DNA of 64,000 nt, taken from the NCBI RefSeq assembly GCF_026151205.1, contig NC_087075.1:13128303-13192302 (forward strand), written 5' to 3'. This DNA comes from Bolinopsis microptera. Lineage: Eukaryota; Ctenophora; Tentaculata; Lobata; Bolinopsidae. The translations under genes and the position numbers were made by a program. Under the pieces are notes generated by a model. It saw only the letters and a list, made by a program, of their open reading frames with translations, had not been told where the DNA came from and did not search any database. Positions 36,840 through 49,359 of the stretch are shown piece by piece. Position 1 is the stretch's first letter. Every line of letters begins with the position of its first letter.

Positions 36840-37915
36840 TATGAAGCTCATCTTCGATGATAGGATCCGGGAAAGGAAGCTCCAGAAAATATCGAGTAAC
36901 TCCTCAGTCCTCTTTTTTTATAGAACAGTGTTTACACTACACACACTGTTTGAATGTTTATAGTGATTTATGCCGGTCCGAGACGAAACGGAAATTCTTT
37001 AGCTTTTCGTGTTAAAACTAACACGACGGTTATCACCTCTCTATATGATGCTTAAAACATTTGGACTTCATTGCATTTTTGGTTTTGCGGTCACTTGAAT
37101 TTTTGTATTTTGCCCAGCTAGGATGGTCGTAGAGACTAGATTCCGATACACCAAAATGTACCTAATAGTCATATTGATATTCATATACAACTTGACGCAG
37201 TTCATAATTTCTGTGCTTTTTGGCATTTCCGCCAAACTATTATCATACACCAAAATGTACCTAACGGCCGCATTTATATACAATTTATGAAGCAACATAT
37301 ACCTTAAAATGTTTATTTCGGAAATATAGCTGAAAAACGGATTTTTGCCGAGCGAACAATGAAATACTCACAAACAGGCTATTGGACTGGTAGCTAGAAA
37401 GGTTCTAAAGACTCATGAGCAACATAACATTTGTCCGAAGATGCAATATAACTGACTTAGTGTCCAGAAACATCTAAAACGTTGGAGAATGAATTACTTA
37501 ATTGGGCATTTCTCTTAATAGGCCAGGCATATTTGCGTCTTACAAAAGGGAAATATTTCAAAATAACGAGATGGCCTTTTAGAACGGTTGGTCTCCGACT
37601 ATAAACACCAAACACAACTAACTTAGTCAGAGAATTTCAAGCAACAACACGAGTGTAACTGGGATGTTTTCCTGTCTGCTAACAGCAAATAGTTCGCAAT
37701 TGCCGACTCATGCACATTATATACTCAAAAACGCTCAGTTTATTATCATAAACTATTTAGCTAATCTTTCCAGCTTTTTTCTAACTACACCATCAGAGAG
37801 GTGCTACTTTCCCATTGCCGCTCAAGAAAATGACAAAGCTCCTGGTACCTGGTATAAAATCAGGTAGATTATTGATCAGAGAGGCATCTGAGAAGGCAAG
37901 TATCCTAAAGTTACC

Positions 37916-38505
37916 CATGAGATAATAAGATAATGAGATAATGAGATAATGAGATAATGAGATATTGAGATAATGAGATAATGAGATAATGAGATAATGA
38001 GATAATGAGATATTGAGATAATGAGATAATGAGATAATGAGATAATGAGATAATGAGATAATGAGATAATGAGATAATGAGATAATGAGATAATGAGATA
38101 ATGAGATAATGAGATAATGAGATAATGAGATAATGCGATAATGCGATATTGAGATAATGAGATAATGAGATAATGAGATATTGAGATAATGAGATAATGC
38201 GATAATGCGATAATGCGATAATGCGATAATGAGATAATGAGATAATGAGATATTGAGATAATGAGATAATAAGATAATGAGATAATGAGATAATGAGATA
38301 AGGAGATATTGAGATAATGAGATAATGAGATAATGAGATAATGAGATAATGAGATAATGAGATATTGAGATAATGAGATAATGCGATAATGCGATAATGC
38401 GATAATGAGATAATGAGATATAGAGATAATGAGATAATGAGATAATGAGATAATAAGGTAATGAGATAATGAGGTAATGAGGTAATGAGGTAATGAGGTA
38501 ATGAG
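37916..38505. repeat. 8-bp satellite (GATAATGA), about 590 bp
   Basis: About 73 tandem units of GATAATGA with variants GATATTGA, GATAATGC and GGTAATGA. Variants cluster, so units have been copied in blocks. Long minus-strand frames repeating HYLIISLS come from this array and are not genes. It lies in the long intron of gene A. Confidence 0.97.
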
Positions 38506-39950
38506 ATGGAGTATACCATATCTTGACTTGACTAAAAGACTAAGAATAAGAATATTACAAATGTTCAGGAAAGGTAGATTTTCCAAACTGTCCCAGACTT
38601 CTGTTGTGCAATTTTGGGTATTACGCTAGCATGACACAATAATTAACACAATTTGACTCGATATTTTTTGCAACTTTTCTGTCGGTGGTCGATTCTCCTT
38701 TATTAATATATTATGTATAACTACTAGAAAGCCCGTGGTCACAGGGAGGAAGCTAATACTCTACCTTATCGGACCTTAATCGTTGGTAGTTAGTTTTTAT
38801 AGCATCAACAAATATCCGGCACAACCGAATATACAACCAATTAAAATATAGATCGCACTGAACACAACGTAATTACCACAAAACCGATCAAAATCTCGCT
38901 AGAAAATCTTTGCATGTGCACGTGCGCTTTTGAATACTGTTACCATGGTTACTTTTCAACTACGTATTCTTTATTTATTTGCACGCAGGCGGTCGTACAT
39001 ACAAACAAAAATAATTCTTTGAATTTTAAGTTAGAGACTATATATAGTTGAATTCTCTCCCCATATTTTCTGACTTGATAAAAAGACTAGGAGATCTAAC
39101 TATAAGAGACTCAGCTTTAACCAACCACAGGGAACGGTATCTGTCCGACCTTTATCTTACTTGCTGAGCTTTTCTGGTGAGGACCACTGATATAAAATTT
39201 ACGTAATCTCGATTATAACTTTCAATTTATTCGCTACCGCTACCAACGTCACTGGTCACGGCGTAACTTAACTTAACTTTTGAAAACATATTCTCTACTA
39301 TGCTCACAAATTTCGATTCGATATTATTTGGTTAACGTTTTCGGCAGCTCCACAATTTTATGGCTACGTTGAAGTGGTTCGAGGAATTACTCTCCAAAAC
39401 GAATGGCTCGGACTTTGACCACAAAAAGTGTAAACTTTATCTCCATCGTACACGATAACTTCAAAGCTGTCAGGTGTGTTTTTTTCATACTTAACTAAAA
39501 TTCAACTTTGAAAGTCAATAGATTATTAGTGACAACAAAATTGTAGTTTAAGACATCCATTCTGCGCAGTGTTTCCAATATTAGAATTTATGATATGTAT
39601 TGATTTAGCAAGGTGAATCTGGAGTCCCCAGAGTATCGAGCAAAACATGCCTGTAAGACCTTTTACTAACATACGTCAAATGGTAGCGTTTTTTGGGATA
39701 TCCTATATGTTTCCGAAAATAATCGTTTCATAATTTGTTTTAAACAAAGATAAATTACGCATCTAGAAATTACTACTTTGTGGTGCACTGCACAGTTCAA
39801 CACATAAGGATAAGTGACGTCCTTACTGGACGACAGTAGCTCTCAAAAAATGTATTAACAAGGTTTCTACTTTTCTAAAAGGATATTGTTATTCATACAA
39901 TTTTTCGATTGAACAATGTTTCTTAATTCCATACTATAGTCTATAAGTAT

Positions 39951-41481
39951 CAAGAGTTTAAATTCCCAAATAGTCAGACTGAGCAGGTTGAGCTGTAGTA
40001 AAACACAGTACTGAGGTGTTAAAACATTTTCATTACTATCTTCAGTAACATCCTGAATCAGAAACTCGGTTAATATCAGTTCCTACAAAATGTAACATTG
40101 GAAATGAAATGACACAACTAAAAACGATATGAATATTTTTTAAAAACATAACTCTTGTGCCCCAATGCAATAAAAAACATTTAAGATAAATCCAATAATG
40201 GAATCCCAAACGGGTCCAAGGCATTGAGCCCCAATGGACGTATAGTTCTTAGTTTCTGAATATAACGGTGTTCATCCACTTCTAGAGTTCTTGGGCTACT
40301 ATTACTGAGAATTGACACTTTATAAGCCTGGTTGAAATTGTCACGTTGTTTCATGTTATGAACTTCTAGAAGGTGTTTACCCAAGCTGAATCCGTCGTCG
40401 TTTTCTTCAGGGACAAACGTATTGTCCGAAATGAGTTTGTAGTAATGGGCGCGATGTTCGTTTACTCGTGCCCTGAGGGGCTGCACCGTTCTTCCTACAT
40501 AACACATGTTACAAAGTTGGCAGCTGAAGAGGTATACAACATTGTAGCTGACACATGTACCAGACACTGCTTTGGCTCGCTGTCCATTGACTGTTATTGA
40601 TGGATGTGGAGATATGATGTTACAGGTACCGCAGTGTCTGCCCCCACATGGTCTTGTGTGAGGTTGGGTTAAGTCATCCGCAAACTGTTTTGCTTTGACT
40701 AACTTCCTTCTAAATGATGTTCCAGTACGTCTGACGAATTTGAAGATAGGGCGTGATGTACCGGCTCTAGATGATATTGGGGAGCCTGGGGTGTTTCCAC
40801 TTGTATGGGAACCAGATAATCCTGAGAAGCTCCTGGTTCTACTGAGTTCTGGTTCCAATCTTTGCACCGATTCTACTAACTCTTGATCACTGCCAAATGT
40901 TGAAATAACGCGGACTGCTGGTTCTGGAGACTTTGGTACCAGGACATTGCTGTTTGAGTTGTCCAGTGGTTTGAGACATCTTTCAAAGCCTTTGACCTTT
41001 TCACTGATGTTATCTACCATAGTTTTAGGGTAGTTGGATTGGAAGAAAAAGGTTTTTAATTCATCAATTTGTTTTCGGAGTCTTTCGTTATCATTGATGA
41101 TTCGCCGGAGTCTCAGGCATGCACTATAGACTATGCTGCTGAATGTATGGTTCGGGTGGTGGGAACCGAAGTACAGGTAGGAGCGGGCATCAGTCTCTTT
41201 AACATGGAGGTCTGTCTGAAGATCACCTGCGGTGTCGAAACAAAATTTGATGTCTAAGAACGACACATAAACATTGTTGTCTTCTATGATGTTCTCATCA
41301 ATGTGGAGGCCAAGTTCTGCTAGCCTTGAGTTGACAGTCGCGATGAATTTTGAAAACTGTCTTTTCGTACCATGGAATACTCCACAGCCGTCGTCTATGT
41401 ATCTCTTGACCGATTTTACAGGTTCCATTAGTTCCGTGTCTGTATAGACTTGCTCACGCATGACATGGTATACTGCTATGT
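39951..41481 (-). mobile_element. 5'-truncated Penelope-like element with 14-bp target duplication
   Basis: The minus-strand frame (40181-41461 and a little upstream) begins within reverse transcriptase just before the catalytic motif (KRYIDDGCGVFHGT). It continues through the RT C-terminus into a GIY-YIG nuclease (VVYLFSCQLCNMCYVGRTVQ, then RARVNEHRAHYY and LGKHLLEVHN). RT followed by GIY-YIG defines Penelope-like elements. The N-terminal RT motifs are missing, so it is truncated but otherwise open. The 14-mer TAGTCTATAAGTAT at 39937-39950 recurs at 41482-41495, which marks the insertion borders. Its strand is the same as gene A. Confidence 0.9.
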
Positions 41482-41529
41482 TAGTCTATAAGTATACGGT
41501 TGCATGAATAAAAAAAGTTAATAACTTAC

Positions 41530-43893
41530 TCAGAAATATATTTTATGTTCTTTGGATCACTCCCCCAATCTGCGAAGACATATCCACCAATTGTAACTGA
41601 TTGAAAGTCCGGAGCTTCGGGTGTTGTTACAAGGCACGAGAGGTAGCTGGGGTTCTGATATAGGAAGATGGGGTCCATACTTTGGGTCTTTTTATAGTAT
41701 TCAGATGGGCAATACTTTGTTCACTTTAGATGTTGGTTGTGGACAATAAAGACACCAAAATATCAGAACTTTGTCAGAGAGCGAGAAGGCGATGCAAAGG
41801 TGTTCAACACCGACCAACTCTGTTAATAATGATACAAAACACTGTTTATATAACCGCACTCAATTACAACGCTAAACTTCCAGAATGCATTTCTATTCGT
41901 CTGCTAACTGTGACAAAACATTTGGCAAACCTCGGATTGGCCTGGACAAATCGAACGACTAATTTGTTCCATGAAAGCTGCTCGGATATTTAACTTTCGG
42001 GATAGTTCCACTGTCTTCAGGTCTACTACCATATGCAGCACTTTAATCGCATTTGAAATGCCTGTCGTTGGCACAGTTATCACGGTTACATATTATGGAA
42101 CTTGCACTAACGGTAGTCTGATCGATACATGTAGCCGGGCCATTACCAAACGGCTACAATCTACCCTGTCTTCCTCCTGAGATCATATGAACTACTTATA
42201 TTACCTATGAACTGTGCTTACTGGGTAGCCGTATCCACTACCGGCTACACCTCACCCTGTCTCTCCCTCGAGACATCACCGGGCCCTACTTTCCAAACGG
42301 ATTCCTTAAATCAATTTTTATAAACAATATCCACACAAACACAATTGTTCAATCTCACACACATAAAACACACGCTTGATATTGTTCCATATTCTGCAGT
42401 CCATAATTATATATGCATTTCACGTGACGTCAAACATTATAACTCCGAAGCGTCCAAACGTTGAACGTTGCTGAACTCGGAAAACCTTCCAACGTTTCCA
42501 GTGGTCGATTTGACTCTCTCGTAGAGTCTGAAGAGTTCTGTCCAGCTTCAACTCGAACAATCTCACTCCGACGATTTAACTTTTAGGATTCTTCTTCATC
42601 TGTGACTCGATCTTACCGAGATTCTCACTCTCAGTCTGCGTTCTTCCTCGAACGGCATCACTTTATCTTCTCTTCTCTCTCCGGGATCGAGGTTCCCATA
42701 CGCCGTCGTGAGATGTCCTCCCATATCGTCGAAATGCCTCGTGCACATAAATACTGAACTGATAGGGTTGGCCCGTGTCCTACCAGTTGTACATCGAGAC
42801 AGGTATCCACTTCAGCAACCACTCCGTCATCTACTTGATCATCTTCTCGGTGCTGGATCGATCATCAAGCCTTTTCCAGTTTTACAACGAAACAAGACTC
42901 GTCTTGTTACCCTACTAGTCTTCGGGTCTTCATGGTGTCTTTCCCGACTCTCCGACAATTTTCTGATTCCTTTCCTCTCCGACAGCACAGCATACCAGTC
43001 GTCACCAGGTAGCTCTCAGAACTCCAGTCAGTATACTTCCAGGTTCCTCGTCAACTGCTTGCGGGACGTCAACCAGAGCGGTAGGGCTTCAATTAGGGCT
43101 CTTCCTCCGCTATAGGTTCCCTGTTTGTTCGCGCCATTGTAACTGATTGAAAGTCCGGAGCTTCGGGTGTTGTTACAAGGCACGAGAGGTAGCTGGGGTT
43201 CTGATATAGGAAGATGGGGTCCATACTTTGGGTCTTTTTATAGTATTCAGATGGGCAATACTTTGTTCACTTTAGATGTTGGTTGTGGACAATAAAGACA
43301 CCAAAATATCAGAACTTTGTCAGAGAGCGAGAAGGCGATGCAAAGGTGTTCAACACCGACCAACTCTGTTAATAATGATACAAAACACTGTTTAAATAAC
43401 CGCACTCAATTACAACGCTAAACTCCCAGAATGCATTTCTATTCGTCTGCTAACTGTGACAAAACATTTGGCAAACCTCGGATTGGCCTGGACAAATCGA
43501 ACGACTAATTTGTTCCATGAAAGCTGCTCGGATATTTAACTTTCGGGATAGTTCCACTGTCTTCAGGTCTACTACCATATGCAGCACTTTAATCGCATTT
43601 GAAATGCCTGTCGTTGGCACAGTTATCACGGTTACATATTATGGAACTTGCACTAACGGTAGTCTGATCGATACATGTAGCCGGGCCATTACCAAACGGC
43701 TACACAATATACTGACAAAACAGGTGTGCTGTGTACCAATTAAACTTATCCGCACAAACTGTTCCATTCTTTTTTATCCCAGTTTGTCTGTTAACAACGT
43801 TGACGTTCAAAAGACCTAATTCCATCCCGGTTTCTGTCTTTATGTCATTTGCTAGGTTTAGGAGAGAAGCTTTCCATAATTCCCAAATAGGTT
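41530..43893 (-). pseudogene. Gene A: SRCR4 first-half exon, split by an LTR element
   Basis: Bases 43893-43705 encode the start of an SRCR domain (PIWELWKASLLN, then GTVCADKFNWYTAHLFCQYI). Bases 41587-41530 encode the rest (GYVFADWGSDPKNIKYIS) and end at a good GTAAGT donor. The 2.1-kb LTR element sits between them. If the element and one 4-bp target copy are discounted, the exon is 247 bp, the same size class and phases (1 and 2) as the other three SRCR first-half exons (235-244 bp). Confidence 0.9.
41592..43704 (-). mobile_element. Non-autonomous LTR retroelement inserted in a coding exon
   Basis: Two 567-bp direct repeats (41592-42158 and 43138-43704) differ at about two sites and have TG/CA-type termini. 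CAAT flanks both sides (41588-41591, 43705-43708) as a 4-bp target duplication. Read on the minus strand, a primer-binding-site-like TGGCGCGAACAAACAGGG follows the 5' LTR (about 43118-43136). A purine tract AGGAGGAAGACAGGG precedes the 3' LTR (about 42164-42179). The 979-bp interior has no minus-strand frame over 60 codons, so this is a TRIM-like or internally deleted derivative needing proteins from elsewhere. The near-identical LTRs imply a recent insertion. Plus-strand open frames here are incidental. Confidence 0.92.
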
Positions 43894-44051
43894 CTGAAAA
43901 AGGTGCACAAATCTTTTGTTCTTATGTTAACTTATTGACTAGAATTATGTACATGGTTAATGAATTCATACTAACTCAAATGATCAATACAAATACAATA
44001 TAAGATCAATGTGGAATATAAAACCGTACCGTCTTCAAATTAATAGCTTAC

Positions 44052-44507
44052 CGACATAATACGTAAATGAAATTGTATCAGGTACTGCATGAATCTTTAA
44101 TTCACCAATGTCATACTCATAAGTCCCATCATACAAGGCACACTCTCCCGGTTTAGTTTCGTCGAGTACCTTTTCTCCATTACAATAGACGTTTGTGTTT
44201 TCCCCGCGTTTCTCGATTAACCATGATTTATCGTCATTTTGAGGCAAACTCCTCGGGAAGGGAGCAAAGTCTCTCCGGCACCGGCCGTATAGTTCATACA
44301 TTATAGTGGAGGAGAACATGATTTCAAAACCACCTACATTCAGTTGTCTTCCTTTGATGAATGCGGAATCCATAACTTCTTCTTTGACTGTAGAATAATA
44401 CGAAACACTAATCGTGTCGTCGCTTCCCCGTAGGCTGTTTGTTTTTAGTTGCACGTAGGAAACATCTGGATCAGCAAAAATCGGATACCAATTGGGCGGA
44501 ACCGCGC
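44052..44507 (-). CDS. Gene A: repeated extracellular domain X, copy 2
   Basis: A phase 1-1 exon for about 151 residues. It shares with the exon at 51632-52063 a framework of SYVQLKTNS, GGFEIMFSS, WLIEKRGENTNVYCNGEKVL and a conserved Cys. I do not recognise it as a standard named family; a distant relation to farnesoic-acid-methyltransferase-like invertebrate domains is possible but unproven. Confidence 0.8.
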
Positions 44508-45149
44508 CTGCTGATTAACAAAGTGTGTCATGATCAGTTATTATCACTTTATTATTATTATGACATGATTAGAAAATTGTATTCGAACTTTGATAACGAA
44601 TACCTTATTGTACGTTGTTCGACCGGACAAATTGCGCGAACAGTGAATGGAAATAATTTTGAGCGTACATTAGAATGAACACTCAAGGGGCCATCTACTT
44701 AGGACAACAAATCATAAAATAGCCTTGATAAAATTAATTCTTGATGGTAATAATCATATTTTGGTTTCAAAATTGGTTTCAAAACCATACTGGCAAATAC
44801 AAGCATTACAAGTACAATAACTGCATCAAAAATATTCCGTCACCATAATTTTATATTTTGACGTAATTATGCTACCTGTATGGTGATTGGTGACAATATC
44901 GTTAAGTCATATTAGGAAATGTCACAGTTGGTCATAAGAGTCTTTGTATAATAGCTGTTACAATCAAACAAATTTGTGTAATTTTAATTAAATAACCGCC
45001 AGAAATAGTACTTGATTTTGAGAATGGATTCCATTTGGATCGTATTCAATCTACTTTTAAAGTTTTAATTAAAGCGCAAATCCTCATGACCCTCTTTTAC
45101 TTGGCTTTTATCTATTTCTAATTAAAAAATGAATTTTGGTAGTTGGTAC

Positions 45150-45365
45150 CTGTTATCATGTTAATATAACAAGGTTTTCTCGGGCACTCAATAAATTCTC
45201 CTTTACAGCAGAGGCTGTATATTTCTAAATCTCCACCGTTACATTGATCTACCAGCCCGTCCCGTGATAACCTTTCATCATATTCTTTTTCAATGATCTT
45301 TGCACAGCATCTGTTGTATCCAAAAAAGGCATAGGGATGGGTTTGAGGGCATTCGTTGAAAGTTT
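45150..45365 (-). CDS. Gene A: Cys-rich CPxxHPYAF module
   Basis: A phase 1-1 exon for about 72 residues with pattern NECPQTHPYAFFGYNRCC, SLCCKGEFIECP and PCYINMITG. Similar Cys-rich modules occur in secreted proteins of cnidarians and lancelets as far as I recall; I know no named function. Confidence 0.75.
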
Positions 45366-46258
45366 CTGAAACAACCATTGGAATGATGAATTATGCAAAA
45401 GTTTTGCGATGGGTGAGAGGCTAACGAAAAAAAGGTTCATCACGTCAATCGCAAAAAAGAAAACTCTCGTGATGTTTCAATTAGTGAAGGCTGTTACGGG
45501 GATTATCTGCTCATAAAATCACATCTTTTTAGACGTATTTTTGACCGTATTGACTCGATTAAATGTGGCTTCAAGTGATTTAGAGTTTATTCACTTATTG
45601 TCATGGTTAAATTTGTCAAAAACTGCTAACTTAGGCCTAATTTTGATATTTTTTAACATTTTGAACATGGAAATTTTGACGGTATTCTTAAGCTTCTTGT
45701 GAAACTGGTTTCTTAAACACTTTAACGTATTGAAATAATGATATCATTAATATTATGTATCAAGTGAATTGTATAAAACCGAAAAATTGTGTGTTTTTGC
45801 GTTAAGCTTTTTCATTTTCAATGTGTATCAAATCAGCCTAGAAATATTCGTATCTTGTTCGTTTCAATTTTTCCTTTTCGAGATGTACCCACTTAATATA
45901 TTTTATTGAAGTTTTATCTTTTTCACTCCGCAGGTGTTTTCGCAAATTTTTTTTGCGCGGATCGACACGCAAAAGCATTTAGTGTTATTACTTTCCGCCC
46001 TGAAATTGCTAGGCTGTCAAAATTTAAAATACGGATTAGTATAGCACGTGACTAACAAGGCCCCATTCGTATTTAGAAGTGGATTCACGATCCTTTTACA
46101 TATTATACTAGTATATTATACTATTGTTTCCAATGATTTGTTAGGTCGCCAAATCTGTTGCAGAAAAGTATAGCCTTTTGGTCCGTGACAGCCTCTACTA
46201 AAAAGGGTCGCCGATTGCATTCGGTTAATATTGTAAATGAAACACTCTCAGTTCTCAC

Positions 46259-46376
46259 TTGTATCATCAGTGCAGAAGGATACATCTTGCAACTGAACTT
46301 CTGGATATCGATCGTCAATTGCACCCAGTCTATTGAAAACATTCAAGGCTTCTGTGCCATCAATCGTAACAACGAT
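46259..46376 (-). CDS. Gene A: PLAT downstream exon
   Basis: Starts after ATATCAG in phase 0 (IVVTIDGTEALNVFNRLG) and ends at CAAGTGAGA in phase 1. It follows the PLAT exon and probably completes that module (IDDRYPEVQLQDVSFC). Without the donor at 46258 the frame would meet a stop within three codons, which supports this boundary. Confidence 0.65.
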
Positions 46377-46471
46377 CTGATATTAAATATAACATATTAT
46401 CACTATATAATTGAAATGAGAATAGTCCTCCTCCCCTCCTCCCCTCTTCCCCGCCTCCCCTCCTCCCCTCC

Positions 46472-46833
46472 TCTTCTGTATTTATAAAACCACTTTATGA
46501 GGTAGTATGAGTTTTTGTTACCTTCTCAGGAACCCAGCTATCTGTACCACCGGTCTGTCTGATATTTATACATTGGAACTCTCCAATATTGGAGCTATCG
46601 GTGAATGTCCAGACGTCCCCTCCTCCCCTCCTCCCCTCCTCCCCTCCTCCCCTCCTCCCCTCCTCCCCTCCTCCCCTCCTCCCCTCCTCTTCTGTATTTA
46701 TATAACCACTTTATGAGGTAGTATGAGTTTTTGTTACCTTCTCAGGAACCCAGCTATCTGTACCACCGGTCTGTCTGATATTTATACATTGGAACTCTCC
46801 AATATTGGAGCTATCGGTGAATGTCCAGACGTC
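46472..46833. repeat. 216-bp tandem duplication including an exon end
   Basis: The segment CTCTTCTGTATTTATAAAAC to CGGTGAATGTCCAGACGTC occurs at 46472-46617 and again at 46687-46833. The period is 216 bp, and a CCCCTCCT microsatellite lies between. The right copy includes the last 96 coding bases and donor of the PLAT exon. The left copy is an intronic duplicate of that exon end without its own 3' splice site. Confidence 0.92.
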
Positions 46834-46982
46834 AGTTTGACCTCTCTGCCTCTTGTTACGGTTCTGATCAGCTATATATTCAGCGGTTCTTCCTTTGCTT
46901 CCGATAAAGGAGTAAAGGAATACGTCATTGCTACTAGCCCCATGATTATCGTCGGATGTTGTTATCGAAACGACATATTCAA
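46738..46982 (-). CDS. Gene A: PLAT/LH2 domain exon
   Basis: Starts in phase 1 after ATTTCAG and reads VEYVVSITTSDDNHGASSND, VFLYSFIGSKGRTAEY, VWTFTDSSNIGEFQCINIRQ, matching the PLAT beta-sandwich pattern (Y-x-V-x-I-x-T-S-D...GA...D-V...L-x-G...G...I-x-I-R). It ends phase 0 at GAGAAG before GTAACA. PLAT domains occur in lipoxygenases and polycystin-type membrane proteins and bind lipids or proteins. Confidence 0.88.
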
Positions 46983-47129
46983 CTGAAATATAAATTTCTT
47001 AGCATTATATTACACCATAAACTTTGCATAAAAGAGCACACCAAACTGATATTGAAGCATAATCATATCATAACTATCCAAATATTTTTAGAGTTGGTAG
47101 AGAACATGATCAGACCGCTTGTTGATGAT

Positions 47130-47880
47130 ATTGCACTGTGTAAGATACGGATTATACAGATGACATGGCTGTACTGGATAACAGCAAGGAAGGTCTTCAA
47201 GAAAAATTGAAACAACTGACCTTTTGTAGTTTTGTGTATGTATGCTGCCCAGGGAGGTCTCAGAATTAATGGTAAAAAGACTGAGGCTATGGTCATTGCT
47301 AAAGCAACCTCTCAACGGCCATACACGAAAGAAGCCACAGTGAACATCACTGTTGAAGACACGCTAGTGCAGCAAGTTAGTGACTTTACGTACTTAGGTA
47401 AAATTATTTCCTGCGACGGCACGACCGTGAGCTGTCTGCTAGGATTCAGAAAGCTTCTGGAGCCTTCAACCAACTCACTGCTCAGTAATATATGGAAAAA
47501 CTGCAACATCAAGTCTTACACAATATTGTTATATTATGGTAGTTTATATTTTCCATCAGCGTTTCTTGAGGAGAATATTTAGGATAAGAGTTAAAAACAC
47601 AGAAGTGCCCGAGAGGATACATCCAGTAGAGACCTAAATAGGAGCAAACCACCTGTGCTCATGGTTTTGCCATGTCACCAGAATGCCAGACACCAGGCTC
47701 CTTAAGTACCTGCTTAACTGGACCCCTGCGCATGGGAGAAGATTTAGGGGTCGTTCGAGAAAGAACTGGATGAAAAATTTGTTAGAAGATGCTGCAGCGA
47801 TTTCAGGAAACACTAATATAGATCTAGAAGAGCGAGCGAGATATCTAGTGACCACAAACACTGGAGGGAGATGATACAGC
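47130..47880 (+). pseudogene. Decayed LINE reverse transcriptase fragment
   Basis: Near 47150 a degraded catalytic motif (YTDDMAVLDNSKEGLQ) is followed by GLRINGKKTEAM and VSDFTYLGKIISCDG, the usual RT sequence after the YxDD box. A third frame (47683-47874) carries the C-terminal RLLKYLLNWTPAHGRRFRGR, RKNWMKNLL. Frames are broken by indels and a large internal deletion. It lies in a gene A intron on the opposite strand. Confidence 0.8.
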
Positions 47881-48281
47881 ACAAACGGGAGTTAATTGGT
47901 GCAGGCCACTCGAATGATTGAATTTGAGGAGACAGCTAATTAGGTACAAGTAAGTAAGGAGACACCAGTTTGACTTGCTTAGGACACAAATTTATTTAGG
48001 TAATCATGGATACGTTCCATTTGTAAATACAGACGATTTGTATAGTTTAAGATTTTAGCCTCTCATGATAATTGATAGAGCAGGTGGAAGAAGTTGTTTT
48101 AGTTTTAGTTTATGTACCCGTATTTTCGATTTTTCAGATTTTTAACATCGCAACTTAACAAAAAAGCCTACTAGTCTTTTGCATTTTTCAATATTTTCAA
48201 TTAAAATTTACAGAATCGTTGTTAAAGTAGCCAAATTTTGAATTTTGTTTATTATTATCATATGATTAGTCACTCACGTAC

Positions 48282-48425
48282 CCCCTTGAATGTGGTCAAT
48301 ACAGACGGAGCACCGTCCACTTGCATCACAGCACGCGTAACCATTTTCAGGATTGCACTGAGCTGGAGTACCGTCAGAGAGAGGGTTAGTCGGTCCACAC
48401 CTATCATCATCCCTCCACTGATTGG
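48282..48425 (-). CDS. Gene A: hevein-like (chitin-binding type 1) module
   Basis: A phase 1-1 exon reading QWRDDDRCGPTNPL, PAQCNPENGYACCDASGRC, SVCIDHIQ. The RCGP...C-x-P...CC...G-x-C spacing fits the hevein-like chitin-binding domain. The acceptor is taken as GCATAAG because the nearer AATCAG would put a stop in frame. Confidence 0.75.
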
Positions 48426-48626
48426 CTTATGCAATTTGAGTCTTGTTATTTTAACATTTATCACAATAACGTGATATTTTACTTAAGATTTAAAGTTTAT
48501 TTTTGAAGACAATTTTGTCAAAATACCATTAAATATTAACCATTGACAAAGAAGTAATTTATAAAACTGAGTTCTTACCACGATCAGTATAACAATCAAA
48601 CGAAAACAACTACGCTAAAAACTCAC

Positions 48627-48890
48627 GTCTGTTTCGGATGCAGACAATGTTCACGGAGACCATGTTCGTATAACGATCAGTTCCACTCTGCATGTTCCAT
48701 CCCCCCGATTTTTTGTAGCATCCTTGTAACTCGGCAGTGTACTGAGCAGGATTGGGACCAATAAATGTCACAGCTAGGCAGTTTTGGAGCTGTAAACATT
48801 GGTTGACACATTTTTCCTCTGTGCGTACGTCTTCCTTTCCCATGTCCCCTCCCAGGAAATTTGTAGCTGGAAGTCTGCACGATTCGTATG
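48627..48890 (-). CDS. Gene A: PAN/apple-like module
   Basis: A phase 1-1 exon for 88 residues: AYESCRLPATNF, EKCVNQCLQLQNCLAVTF, GCYKKSGGWN, MVSVNIVCIR. The C...C-x3-C...C pattern with a GCY-x-K segment fits PAN/apple domains, which bind proteins or carbohydrates. Confidence 0.82.
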
Positions 48891-49359
48891 CTGGGAAAAT
48901 ATTTTTCACGTCACAAGATGAAGTGACCGAACTTGTGCGTGGCAGATCCCACGGAGTGGGACAAGGGGAATTGTGTTTGTTATTTTGATGATGAATTGTG
49001 GTTACAATATCTTTTTATGTCCATGCTAATTAGTCTAAAAAAGTGATCAGTTCTAATCTCGACCGTTTTAGTTAAACAAAAATTTCAGTTAAACAAAAAT
49101 TTCAATTTTATGCCATTTATTGCATATTAAACAAGTTTACAATAAATCAATTTGATATTTAACGGAGTCCTAATTCAATGTGCAGTATGGTTGTCACTCT
49201 TTAAATAGATTAGATATAGGTTGACGGGGCAAAGGAGTGTTCGTGCTGTTCGTGCTGTTCGTGCTGTTCGCTATCTTCAATTATAAAAGCCCCCCTTATA
49301 AAGTATAAAGACTATCATGTATCATAAATATTCGAAATGATTGCCAACAAGTGAATTAC

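Noticed and set aside
37916-38505. CRISPR-like array
   Set aside because: Tandem units have no unique spacers, and the genome is eukaryotic. The same applies to the other minisatellites.
37876-38586. Two long minus-strand frames (236 and 202 codons) of repeating HYLIISLS
   Set aside because: They are translations of the 8-bp GATAATGA satellite in two frames. There are no splice sites, domains or start context.
42708-43115. 135-codon plus-strand frame inside the LTR element
   Set aside because: The element reads on the minus strand by its primer site and purine tract. The frame shows no Gag or Pol motif and is incidental.
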